Shown here: positions 13,085-25,500 of the stretch, piece by piece | Numbering within the stretch: the first letter of the stretch is position 1 | Layout of the letters: each line of letters opens with the position of its first letter | The notes under the pieces: generated by a model | The model's database searches: none | Seen by the model: only the letters and a program-made list of their open reading frames with translations | What the model was told of the DNA's origin: nothing | Origin: Tubiluchus corallicola | Lineage: Eukaryota; Priapulida; Priapulimorpha; Priapulimorphida; Tubiluchidae | Assembly (NCBI GenBank): GCA_030141605.1 | Contig: JAQGDQ010000021.1 | Location: forward strand, 188,001 to 252,000 | Direction: 5' to 3' | DNA: 64,000 bases | Position numbers and translations under genes: made by a program

Positions 13085-13168
13085 GTACTCAGTTTCACTA
13101 AGTGTATTACCAAGAAAGTCTAGAATGTATCCTTTGTTAGTATCTGTAACAAAATCTGTAGACTCACC

Positions 13169-16100
13169 TTAACTATCGATTTTGGCACTTAGTTCATTTA
13201 GGATTTGGAAATAAACCTTTCTTGGATCCTCGTCTTCTGGTTCTTCGCTATCTAAAAGTAGAAGAGTATTGGCAAACATTCACAGCATCTAACCAAGAGT
13301 ACTGATATTTTGCCATGATAGTGGCCTAGCGTTTGCACTACAAGTAACAGGCAGTTGATGATGATAACAACACTACTAGTTATATGTCTAAAACTCTAAC
13401 TTATAATCATTTTTAAATGATGTAGGGTGTTTAATAAATCACTTGCTAATTTGATTTTCACTTTTTTGCAGCTAATTGACGAAAAAATTGAGAATTTTTT
13501 GGATCATTTTTTCCGCCTCCATGCTGACTCTAGTCTAAAGCAAAGGTGTAAATGTGCCGCACAGTGAGCTATATAGAAAAGAGCGTGGTTATTAATTATT
13601 AATAGATTTTTAAAAATAACGAGTGACTTTTGAAACACCTTAGAGTAGGTGATAACCACTACACAGCCACATGCTTTTGACTCAAAAGTTTTTGCTGAAT
13701 GACGTTGACTTTGTTTAATGTTTAAAAATAACCAATAACATAACTACTAACTATCAATGAGAATTGCTTCCAGCAAATATTCATATACACTCTACAGGCA
13801 AAAAATTTGTATTGCCAAACTTTTCTTGCTCGATCACTCTAAAAACATCATAGTAAGTTTTTTATCCCTTCAAACCCACATGTTGCATGGATTCTTTACC
13901 TTCTGAATGTGGTGGATTCTGCAGTGACTTCTTCTCTGTTTGTTTTACAGGTGACAGTCGTGGATCTGGACTGATGCTGTATTTGCGCTTGAAACACCCC
14001 ACTGATGGTAAACTGAACTCACTACAATAAGAAACAGTGGTGTTTGTTCAAGTTTCACAACAAGATCATATTGGTCAGGTGTCATTTATTTCTGTCACCA
14101 ATAATTGAGTAGTTCCCTCTTCATAAACAGCAAATTCCTCAGGCTTTTCACACAGTTTAGTCGTATTTGTCATAATATGTAGTATACGAAATACTGGCTC
14201 ACAGAAAACTCTGTACAGGATTAGGTTGTGAGATCACACTGAAACTGTAGGCCAAGTGCCATTTTATGGTTGCAGATAAAGGTTATGGTACCACTTCATT
14301 ATATTTTAAACATTTTAATATTTTAATACACATTGCCTTATTGCTTATTTTACTGAAAACAAATACAAGTTGCCAGACTGTGTCTGTTAATCAAGTGCAG
14401 TGTCAGCTGATACATCCTTAGTAAGCAGGCGCTTGGCAGTTTAGCAATTGGTCAACTTTACCCGTGTCAGCTGTCATCATTAACGAAAATAGATAAACAC
14501 TAAATGAACACAAATTGTTGAATTTATGATGAGTGATGAGGTATTATGTAAAAAAGATGGAATTTATAGAAGCTAATGTAGTTGGATGAGGATGTTTGTT
14601 ATGAGGATTATTGATGTGCTGTGATTTCACATAATTAATAGTTTGCCTTAATAGCAAGCTGCTGATAGAATTCTTAAAATTCTTGCATATAGACATAGTA
14701 TGCACAATCAAAATCCCAATATTATATATGTCATAAACGGGAATAATTCTTGCTGATTAAAGAAATCTTAGATTAAGGAACTTTTTGCTTTTGATAAGAT
14801 TATTGCATATTTTTAAGTAAACTTACAAAATCAGCATTTAAATTCTAATAATTAGGTTTCCGACCCGAGTCAACATACAGGCTTACAGTAATTGGAAATT
14901 ATGGGGATGCCTGTTGCTGGCCCTGGCACACTAGTGAAGGCTTAATATTGCTCATACGCTTTTTATGTTCTTTATGTGTTTTTTTACTTTTTCTTTATTG
15001 TACTTTTGTGCCTAAATAAATAATATAATATAATATAATCACGACTTAGGAATTAAGGTATTCATTGGAAATTTAATAGAGATCTTAGAGATATTGAATT
15101 TGAACATAGTTAATATACACTGACATATAATCTCTACTGTTAATATAAATTTAGCATCGGTGGCTGCTGTTTAACATTTACAGTTCACAAAGTTTGAAAA
15201 TGGTTAAATCTGCACTTTCAGGAAACATTAGAACACATTTTCCTGAAAGTAAGAGTATGATTTTTACTATTTAGTGCTAGACTTAGAAAGCTTGCGTGGT
15301 ATTATGTGAATATTTTAATATTTAATCAGTTTTATGAAAGTTGCAATGCAGTGCTTTGTAATGTTTTTGCAGAAAACAATTTTGCAAACCAAACAGTTAC
15401 ATAGTTACATCATCTTGGTTTTATAGTTTCATTAATGGTGCAGTAAGGAAAATGTAGCAGCATTTAATTGTATATTATAGCAGCAGCGAATGCTCCCTTG
15501 ATGCTTACTGACTGTACTTATTATTTGGCCATAACTTTTAATGGCCATATGATATGTGGAATTGTGTATCTTTATTTCATACTTTTTACAATATTGTGGA
15601 CACTGATACGAGCACACAAGCTAGCATGGCGAATAAATGAACTGCATAATCGAAGGATTAACAAGTGGCCATTCATGACAAGGAAACGTTGAGAACAGGA
15701 AACATTCATTCATCCCTATGTTCTCTTCATCCGAGTTTTGTAGAGATTAGTTATAACTGTGTTAAGGCTGAAGCACGAAAAGTAATGTGCTTAGACAACC
15801 ATTCTACTTGGTCGCCACCTAATATTCGTAGTTCTTGTCAACTTTTGTGGTACTAGAGCGTGTCAAATGAACCATGTCCCAGACAGCATTGGACTGAGGC
15901 CCAAAATATATCTACCTCATTCCTTTTTCATGGTGAAAATCTGACTACAACTATTTTAGTTCAGTAATTCTCACAAGGATACTTGTAACTTCTGACGACT
16001 AGTCTAAAATGTAAGGTGGAACACACACTTTGTATTTTCATTTTTCAAATTTAATTTATGCAGCAAAACTTGCTTTTGTATGAATTCTTGTTAATCATAA

Positions 16101-19100
16101 TGTTTTTCAATATTAAATCATCAACTTCACAATTTTTTGTACCGAACAATCTTTTACATTCTGTTTCACCAGACATTTAGTTTTAAATGGCAAATTTATG
16201 GAATAATAAAACTGTGAGTTTTATGTCAAAGTGTAATAAGAACTATTTTTCACTCGGCTTCTCAATTCACCGTAATATTTTTGATGAAACACTATAGGCA
16301 ACAGTTTGTGAAAAGGAGACGACTACTACTTCTGTTATGTGATATGCTGATACCCAACACCTGTTTTATGTTGATATATTGATTCGTCAACTCTCGTGTT
16401 ATCTGCTCCATTTTTTCATCGACATGCGTGCATTTGAATTACCTTCCCATTCTCAGTAATTACTTTGTGATATTGATAAATTTCTGCTGTACATTACTGG
16501 TAATCTAACTAAAGAAGCAGCTGCACAAAAAGCAATACTGAATTTTTTTATTCAGTTAGAACAATCGGAGTTCAGGATTATTGTTAAGCATTTTAATACT
16601 TAATCCGTCAGCCAAAAGCCATTTGCTTTCCGTGTAAGTTTTTTTCTCAGCAGTTTTCTCATGTTCTGATGGTCCCTTTTTCTCAGCAGTTTTCTCATGT
16701 TCTGATGGTCCCTTTTAAGAATATTAAGGGTGGCCCTTTGTCAACTTTGAGCATTTTGAGATTTTGGACAGAAAGAGTTATAATGGAAAAAGCATGTGCT
16801 GTGGCATACCACTGTTATCATTAGGCAAAGGAAATTGACACTGACGTAGAATGAAATTAGTATCTAATTTTTGACAGGGAGAATTCAAAAATTGGCCTAC
16901 AATATGTACATAATGCTTTATATGAATAATTATTAGTTTTTGTCATAGCTTGAGGTATATTGCTGTATTAAGTTGAAGCGTGCAGTTTTGTAAAAACAGC
17001 TAGAAATTCAGACATTCTTTCGTGGGGTTTGGGAAAACCATAATAATCATAGCTATACAATTTCAGTTAATCTACTTATCTTAGTTAGGTGCCTATGACA
17101 TTGCCTATGGATCAGTGACTACTTGACAATTTAGCGAGCAAAAGTTGCCAGGCACATCATAGCATTATGAGTAGGTTATTTAATAAAACTTGTTTTCATT
17201 ATGATGGTGCTTGTATAACTGAAAGGGAAGAAAAGAGAAAGGTACAAACATTGAGTCATTATGTTTGTTGTGAAAAAGAACATTCCAACTATGAGGCACA
17301 ATGACAGATTATTTCAGGGCACACAAAAGATAGAAGCCAAAGTCAGAATAATCATACGTATTATAGACAAGCAAAAACTGTGCAAAAAACTGGGAGCATG
17401 TATAAATATTCTGGCACCACAACAACATCCTCAGCATAGTTAATGTTGTAAATGGGAAGCTTGTGCTGTTATCATTGAGTGTAGTTAGCTCAGTAACATA
17501 GGTATTGTAGTATAAAAGTATTTCGAAAACTTGTGATTGCAAAAGTCAATGAAACAATTTCAATGAATGTGCATGGCATTGATGAAGTCTCGTGCAAGTG
17601 GTGGATTAAGAAAGGACTAACACATTAGCCACTGAAGAAGAAAACTACTACGTCCTAATTTGATTATTTTGTGATTCCCAACACAATTTTTCATGAAGTA
17701 CATATAAACTCAAACATTTTTTATTTGTTTTAATGTCCTTTAAATTAAAAATATCAAATTTAGTTTACTTAGTGTTTTCATTTGTATGATCATGGCAGTT
17801 TTGGTTAGTTATAGTACGTACTTCTCTACTATTGTGCAACACTTTGACCCCATATCTCAAATAGCTGAAGAGTGGCATCCTTAATATTCTTATTGAGGAC
17901 CATCAGAACATGAGAAAACCACTGAGAAAAAGCTTAAACGGAAAATGGAAGGTTCACCCCACCGGCTGCTGGACTATATTAATCAGAAAAATATAAAATG
18001 ACTAAGGATAGCATTGGTTTCTACATACATAAACCCAGCTTGTCCTTTCTGTTTAAGCTATGAAGCTATCACTGTGCACGTATGAATGATACGCTAATAA
18101 TTTTCAAAAATGTGTTTTTAACTACTTCATGGATTGTGTTATTTTGCTACTTTTGGTTAAATTGCCTGTACAGAAAAGTTGTGAAAGCAATGTGAAAACA
18201 ATGCCGACTATGTATTTGTATTTGATGTAAAGAACGTTGGATTACCAGCTTATTTAAATTATAAGATGCTCACAATATCAATAAAACATTTTTTGTATAA
18301 ACAATTTAACCCAAAATAAGTTAGCTCAAAGAAGTAAAATAATCACAATTTACGGTATGTCAGTTTCACTAAATAAATAACTCAAACATCTGAAAACAGT
18401 ACAGCTTGCATGTTTTCAAGGATTTCCTTGATACAACTAAGTAAAATTATTGATTAGCATTTGAAATTTTGTCTCTTTCAATGGTTATGTTTTCTGTGGT
18501 TTCTTGAAATGTTATAAATTTCATCTAACCATTAGCTTGTTAGAATTATTTGTGCCAAAAGACTTGCTTGTCCCTGAAACAGGCTAACGAGACGATTTTG
18601 TTCTTCATGTCATCAAGTCTTTAAAATGTTTAAGCAATCCAAATATTGTAATGTAAGTGAGCATAGTGCTTTACTAAAATGACAGTATCGGGGAAAACAC
18701 TGTGGTATGCAGCGATGTCTTGATATGCTTTATACAAGCTTACATTTCACAGAATTTGTAATTGCCCCCAACTGTAGCATTTATGAGAATCCCTCTGTTA
18801 CAACAGCTCACTGCAGCTGCACATGCAAAACAGAAAGAAAGTGACAACCTAATTGCATGGCAATTGAATTCAGATTAATGTTGCATGGCAACTGTTTGCC
18901 GAGGCCCAGTATAAGTCAACATTCACAATGTTAATGCTAACAAACACATGCTGTTTGTTTAATATTCACTTACTCTAATTCAGGTAGATCAAGTTTCTCC
19001 ACGATAGTGGCAGGTGGTGCCACTTCTATATCCCAGTTGATGAAGTCTGAATCCGAATCAAAATCTATTTCTGGATTGAGAGGTGATTTCAAATAATCAT

Positions 19101-22100
19101 CGATGCCAAAGTCCACCCACTTGGCGTCAGGGAGGTCTCTGGGTGAGAATGACTCAGTCTCGTATACTGAAAAGGTAATTGAACATGCTTGAAAGAAAAT
19201 GAAGCCATGTAGGTAAGCAAATTGGCAATAAATGTGACGGGCTTCATTTATACAAACAGGAACAAGTCAGCTACATGCCCATATGAATAACAAATCCAAC
19301 TGCAATTTGACTTGACAATGTGGCTTAGTGATCGCATGGTCAAGTTTATAGTGCCCTTGGTTGGTCATTGCTTCCCAGCTTTTGCAAAAGGATAAATGGG
19401 TTCCTTTGTTATGTATAACTCGGAAATTAAGCATTATGGGTGAGCATCCAATTAGGCTTGCACCAGTTTTTTGTTATTAAATTGATTTGAACCTAAAATT
19501 CTGCATTCCAATAACTCAGCATATCAATTACATGCATTCTATATCATTAAAAGTGTTTAAAGCATCATTCAGTCAATACATATTAGTTGTGATCTCTCAG
19601 AATAACTCAAGTGTTACATTAAGTTTCTTTCGCATGTTATTGGTTTATTACTGATTCGAAAAGTCTAAAACTGAATTCATATTTGATGAGAATTCAAAAT
19701 TTTGAAATTCGGTTTGATAAAACTAATGCAAAAGCGCAGTTCAATTTGAATTTGATTTGTAGCAATGTTTCACATGCCATACAGGCATACACCTAATTCT
19801 ACACTGTAGAACTTATACTAATCATGTTCCATTGAACACAAAAAGTGTTGCCTTTTATAGAGTGTAAAATGGTATACAGTATTAGAAGCAAGTAAATATC
19901 AAAAATAAGACTGTGTAATGAAATGTTTTTCAATAATCATATCTGCATCATATTATAGTATACAAATAATGCCTAGTTTAAGGGCAATATTGCATTGATA
20001 ACCTAAAGCATTGTCACCAACAGCACTATTCCTTAGGTTGTAGGCCGAGGAATTAGTGCTGTCGGTAATAGTCCAGACAGTTATAGACGCACAGACATGC
20101 ACTGTTGTCCAAAAAAACTAGGGATTACTTGTAATATTATTTATAGGCTACCCTATAGTTCAAATGATAGTAGCAGTATTAGCAGACCATTGCTGTGTCT
20201 TTGCTTGAACTTGAACTTCACATTTGATGAATCTATGAGTCATATTGATTGTATTTATTCCAAAACTGGTGTATAATGATTGAAAATAAATTCTGTAGAA
20301 AAACCCGAGAAGGCGATTTTCACAGACGTATCGTATCATGACATTTTTATTTTCCACAACACTAGCTTAAGTCAAATAATGAGCCTGTTGCTTCAGACTA
20401 AGCATTGCTAGAATGACATCTCTTATAAAACTTCATAGTATTAGTTAGAAGTTAGCTAGCTATTCATTAGGCAACATATGTTATTATCTAACAATTATTC
20501 AGAAACAACAAATCAAGTGAGTCACTACTGACTTAATAATATGTGCATTGGTGTCTCAAAACATGTAGCCTAGTGAAGTGACTTGAAACAGAAGGCCTGC
20601 CCCCACTGCAATGTGCTTGAACACTCACCCGAATTTGAGTCTTTGTCTTTGCTCCACAATGTATGGAAAATTTGGCTGCTAGATGGTGTAATAAGAGGTC
20701 GAGGAGATGGCACCACTCTCTGAGCATCAATGCTCAAGTCTATCACAGTCGACGTCATTGTTTTATTCCTGGAAAAATTAATTCAAAGCCATATTTATTT
20801 GTATTTATCAACATTTGTTAACTCTTGGTATGAACTAATAGGCATTGTTAGTAGTCAACTGCCATTCACTAATTTACTTTTACAATGGATACTTACACAA
20901 TATTGGTGATACAAAACATTGCAGAAAAATATTACCAATGCAAACTTTGCCTAATCCCTGCATTTTTGCCATAAAATGGAGTATTCTATAAACCACAGAC
21001 ATCTTATGTCATATTTGACTACATTTTCCAACTTTGTCATTTTCTGCCATCACAATTTGCCCGCTTGATCAGCCCACTACCAGTATTTGTCGCAGTAATT
21101 GATATTAGATGGCAAATTTTCTGCATGGGGACATGCTGGAGTGTTTCAGGTGAATTCTTATCAGTTTCACATTTAACTCTTGGACTTATCTAAAGCGTCA
21201 TCTAAAAGTAAGTGTGAGTATGATCTGTGATCACGTTTGTTGTAATTCTCACCAATAATCATAAAATCTTGAAGCTGTAGCAGGAGAAACTTGAGTTACA
21301 AACCGCAAACTGCTAGTGAACAGGGGTCCGAACTAACCTGAAACACATTCAAATGCCCCATTGTGGTCCACTACCACAAACAATTTATAATTTAACTTAC
21401 GGAACAATTAACGTGGCCCATTGCAAAATGGCGACCCATTTTATGCGTTGTGTGCTATTATTACAAGTTGTCAGGAACTAAAATACATCTGTATTCAGAC
21501 TTATTAAACATTGTTTTCGGTTATTAAATTTAGAATAGCATGGTAATGTTTGTGAAGGTCACAAGTTTGTCTGGGTTTACTACATACATGTACCCTGTAC
21601 CACAAAAATCTACAGTCAATGTGCAGACAGCCTGCTAATAAGTGTACGTTGTACCACAAAAATCTACAGTCAGTATGCAGACATATGTAATAAGTGCTTC
21701 GTTTACCTCTTTGTTTTGTTAATTTCTCTCTGTAAGGCATCCAGTCTTGGGAGTGGTTGCGGTATCACTCTAGGTTTAGGACGGGACAACCGTGACCACA
21801 CATCCTCTTTACTGCTGTTTGGTATAATAGAACTCGACTTTGCCCTAGGTATTGGTGATGGTGTTATAAGCAAGTCATTCAGAGTTTTCCCATTTTTTTG
21901 TACTACAGATGTAGAGGCATATTTGCTGTCGTAAGCTGCATTGACTGAGCTACTTCGCACGACTGCAGCTTTGTCAAACATATTTAGGCTTGTATCTGGC
22001 TGCAGTCTTTGCACTGGATCTTCAAGACTCTCTGTAGCATTACTGATTGTTGCATCAGAGTCATTATCTATGCCATTATCGTCGCTGTATTCGCTGACTC

Positions 22101-22557
22101 TTACTAAAATATCATTTGCCTTTTTTATGATGGGCAATGATTTTGAACTGTTTAATGTATGCTTTTTGTCACTTTTTTCATGTTGCTGATTTCTGATAAT
22201 ACAAAACCCTGCATTTTTGTTTTTACTGATAGAGTCAACTTTTGCTTTTCTTAGTTGTTTATTGGGTGAGCTTTGTCCTTTGAAACTGGACGCATTAGCT
22301 TCATTTTTTGGCTTGTTTGGAAGTCGTGTAATCACTAGATCATTACTCTCGTGTCTGCTCGAGATACTAATTTCAGCGGGCATTTCTGAACTTTTTAAAT
22401 AGTCTTCTTTCTCAGTCGATATTTTTGCTTGCTCAAGACGACGCACTACTGAGTGTGTTATGCTCAAGACCGGAAGTTGCACGTTCTCATCTGCCTGATG
22501 CTTCACTATCGTGGTGTTTTTATTGTTCTTGGGTCGACTTCTCTTTTGATGTGACAT
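13169..22557 (-). CDS. Unrecognised 420-residue protein with acidic conserved-looking tail
   Basis: Four exons: 22557-21707, 20768-20629, 19166-18974, 13247-13169; phases 2, 1, 2 join cleanly into 420 residues. The ATG follows directly after an in-frame TAG. Residues 1-283 are Ser/Lys/Asn-rich and probably disordered, with a proline-rich patch (SRPKPRVIPQPLPRLDAL) near 257-275. Exon 2 encodes VIDLSIDAQRVVPSPRPL. Exons 3 and 4 are acidic and aromatic: AKWVDFGIDDYLKSPLNPEI, FINWDIEVAPPATIVEKL and a tail PRKVYFQILNELSAKIDS that could be an amphipathic helix. I see no signal peptide, membrane segment, catalytic motif or zinc finger. Such a plan suits a scaffold or adaptor, but that is a guess. 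The exon 4 acceptor is AGATAG|C; the first AG, four bases earlier, would give an immediate stop. Intron 3 (5.7 kb) holds several transposons. A donor-like AAG|GTGAGT just past the stop might allow a 3' UTR intron. Confidence 0.75.
13425..13640. mobile_element. Mariner-like MITE, family A copy 1
   Basis: Ends are GGGTGTTTAATAAATCACT on the left and, in reverse complement, AGGTGTTTCAAAAGTCACT on the right, flanked by TA on both sides (13423-13424 and 13641-13642). The same family is at 61577-61985: both carry CTAATTTGATTTTCA near the left end and TTTTTAAAAATAAC before the right end. It is 216 bp, non-coding, in intron 3 of the unknown gene. Confidence 0.75.
14930..15041 (+). repeat. Possible LINE 3' tail with (ATAAT)n end
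   Basis: A T-rich segment ends in AAATAAATAATATAATATAATATAATC, the kind of short tandem tail left at the 3' end of some non-LTR retrotransposons. There is no coding remnant, so the origin is inferred from the tail only. Confidence 0.3.
15214..15250. repeat. Short perfect hairpin in an intron
   Basis: ACTTTCAGGAAA (15214-15225) pairs perfectly with TTTCCTGAAAGT (15239-15250) across a 13-base loop. It is too short to be a typical microRNA precursor; it lies in intron 3 of the unknown gene. Confidence 0.6.
16622..17962. mobile_element. Inverted-repeat element with 90-bp arms
   Basis: The arm at about 16622-16745 and the arm at 17868-17962 are reverse complements over about 90 bases, sharing TTTTCTCATGTTCTGATGGT and AAGAATATTAAGG with scattered differences. 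The left arm has an extra 36-bp unit in tandem (16645-16680, 16681-16716) that is absent on the right. About 1.1 kb lies between the arms with no convincing transposase; a 60-codon frame at 17261-17443 is not recognisable. It is a non-autonomous DNA transposon of unclear superfamily in intron 3 of the unknown gene. Confidence 0.7.
20017..20065. other. Imperfect hairpin, microRNA-precursor-like
   Basis: The arm CCAACAGCACTATTCCTTAGG and the arm beginning CCGAGGAATTAGTGCTGTC pair over about 19-20 positions with one mismatch and one bulged base, around a very short loop. It sits in intron 2 of the minus-strand gene (19167-20628). Arm length fits a microRNA stem but the loop is smaller than usual, and it could equally be a decayed palindromic element. 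Confidence 0.35.
21597..21701. repeat. 54-bp tandem duplication next to a splice donor
   Basis: Two units starting GTACCACAAAAATCTACAGT (21597 and 21651) are nearly identical. On the minus strand they begin five bases downstream of the exon 1 donor (GT at 21706-21705) of the unknown gene, so they form the first part of its intron 1. Confidence 0.85.
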
Positions 22558-25500
22558 CTACATAATTTTGCTTTACAAAATGCATAGTTCTGAGTTGTTG
22601 GTGTGCTACTTTTTTTGCATATCAGTAGTTGCTAACTTGCTCGTTAGTGAAGTAACCATCCCTGCGAAAGATAATATGTGTAAGACTACATTTTCAGCCA
22701 ATTTCTGAAACACGTTAATAATACTTCATTATGACACCACGTAGGTACTCATCTATGTAGATCGGATTTACGTCATATATATGCTTGTGGAGCTTAATGA
22801 TCATCTGCAGCTTAATGATGGATTTTTTTCTAGCTGGATTGGCTGATTAGATATAGAATAATGAAAATGGAGAAAAAATTTGTCAAAGGAAGATTTCTTG
22901 AAATCGAGCTTTATTGATAAATAAAGGAAAAATAATTTGCACTGAAATATTAGTTTCTCAGTTATGTGATAGCAATATTGTTTCACAACAATAGCCAATA
23001 GAATCTAAATTTAAACTAGGCTCTGTGTTTGACCAAAAATTAACAGAATGAATTAAATTAAAGCCCGTGTTAAGTCCTTGTCAGTTACTAATGAATGAGT
23101 TCTTGGAATTTTATTTATATTGAGATAACCACAGGGCCAGCTTCCGTTGAAACATGTTAATGTGACAACACTTCTAATTAAAGCTGTTGCTATTGTGGTA
23201 ACACATTGTTAGAGATTTTGTCACATGTAAGATGTGCTGGCATTAGTCGCATGATTTTTAGGCAGAAATGCTGCTATCATCCAGCAATGCTTGACAGAAC
23301 AAACACATTTATGGTTATTAATAATTTGGTATTTTCGGTCTTAATTTTAATGTTACATGATAATCAAATTGCGTTATACGTCAGATTTTCTCAATGTGCT
23401 ACACTAGTCGTACTGAAAAATCAACATTACCTGTCATTTTTAATAATGTCTCGTCTTTGTTGAATACTTGCCCAGTTTGCTTTTATCCTGGAAAATGGAA
23501 AAATATTTCTTAATACACTTGCCAAACATTGCCTCTAAATTTAACACTACACTTCTTAAAATACGTTAAGAATTTTATTCACCTTTCAAAAACAAATTCT
23601 AAAAACAGATTAGTTACTGCATCAGTGCAGACAGTCTAAATGCCTAAACATCTTTAGCAAGAATATTGCAAAAATCCAACAAAAGATGTCAAAAATTATC
23701 GTATCATTCCACATTGTTTTTGACAGAGTAGATTGCTAACATCCACGAGGCTATTATTTTAAGCCTTGCTCCCATGTCAGTGTAGCTAAGATTAAATATC
23801 ATGAAAACTAGATATAGGCCTACATGTAGTACTTCCTTGCAATTTTTTATGGTGTTGTTACATTTGTTGCCACAGAATTGCAAATGCTGGGTTATTTGGT
23901 GAAATACTCATTTTGAGGGGACTAACGCTATTAAGATCACAGAGTGACATGGCGGGCGATCGTATTTGCTGCAGTACCAACGGCATGCAATTTAAGCTAT
24001 TATATCACATAAAGGTATGCATCAGAACCGTTTTAAAAGTTAAGAAATCAATATGTAATTCCGCCTACACCTTAAGAGAAAATAACATAAAAAACTGTCA
24101 CAGGACCTATAAGCCTGCAGCAAATCATGCTGCACTAACAGTACCGTTCAATTTCACAGCATTTGTTATTACACGTGCAGGTGTTCTACAATAGTAATCA
24201 ATAATTTAATTCCATTACATAACAAAATACAGGTGTTCTACCGACCTTCAGTTGACAAGTAATTTCCTCAATATTTTTTTGAAAATGTTTTTGAAAAATG
24301 AGACACGGTAATGTTTGCCATTGCTACACCGAAAGGAAAAGTGAGTGACACTGAGGGAGGAGTAAGTTTAAACTTTCCACTTCTTTGCTCCCAAGTTACA
24401 CTAAGTTGGAAATTAAATTGTTATTATTACCACTTTTAGCAAGAATGAAGATGAAATGCTCAGTCAGTCATTCTGCCATTGCAAGTCTATATACTCATGC
24501 ACTGCATTGTATTGTGATCATCTTGCTGTTTAAGTGTAGTTTAAGCGCAATGCTGATAATCTTTGAAGTTGTTTAATGTAACAGACTGTTGTGTGCAGTT
24601 GTGCCTGACTGTATTGTGACTGTAGTGTATAGTGTATTGTGTCTAGCTTGCTATATGTGTGCTTCACATTTGACTAGTGGATGGACAGACAGATAACCAT
24701 TGATATTGCTGCATTTAAATTTCTCTCTAAGACTTATTCGTGTGCTGTCAGCCTCCCTGTGCGCAGTGTGCTCAGATGTTAATTCTGTAATTGCACAATT
24801 AATGCATCAGCAGCTTGCAAAGACTATGCTCATATCCCAATTATACAAATGGAGGATGTCAGAGAAAAAGATAATCTTCTTTTCTGCAGGCTTTAAAGCT
24901 CTTACCTATCCGAGTACATCTGCAACAGGGACAGCAGCGTCTCTAATTGAACTAATCTGGTGATTTATTAGGTTGCACATTGTTAACAATGTGAACATAG
25001 GTTGAAAAGCCTGGAACCAATCCTTTATTACATATGCAAGCAAGCAAGGTTATATCTTACTTAGTTGATTAAACTTTTAATACACACAGACAGAAATTTA
25101 ATAGCATAAAATTAAAATGACAATTCCTGTTTTTCCCTGTTACTTATGAATATAAAATTATGTATGCATATTGTAAATATAATTTGTGATCTACTTGTTG
25201 TAATTCTTGTATAATTGTATTAGATCTTCGTAACTTTATAGTTTTGCTTGCGCTTATTTTGTATTACCTGTTGCTTTGCTATGTGCACATCGTACTTGTT
25301 TACTAATATGTATTGTAGCATTTTTGCACGTAATACGGTAAATAGTAAAATACAAAAAAATAGCATTTTAGCATGTCCTATCCCTGCGATGGCATTGCTT
25401 TCAATTTGGTGATTTGTGTGTTGCGAGCCTTGACAAACAAGTGCTAATCTTCCTGCCCAAATTCAAAAGAGCTAAATATTTTCTCGCGTGCAAACTGCTT

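Noticed and set aside
13155-13171. Donor-like AAG|GTGAGT directly after the stop codon of the unknown gene as an internal exon border
   Set aside because: The in-frame TAA precedes it and a poly(A) signal follows within 90 bases; kept only as a possible 3' UTR intron.
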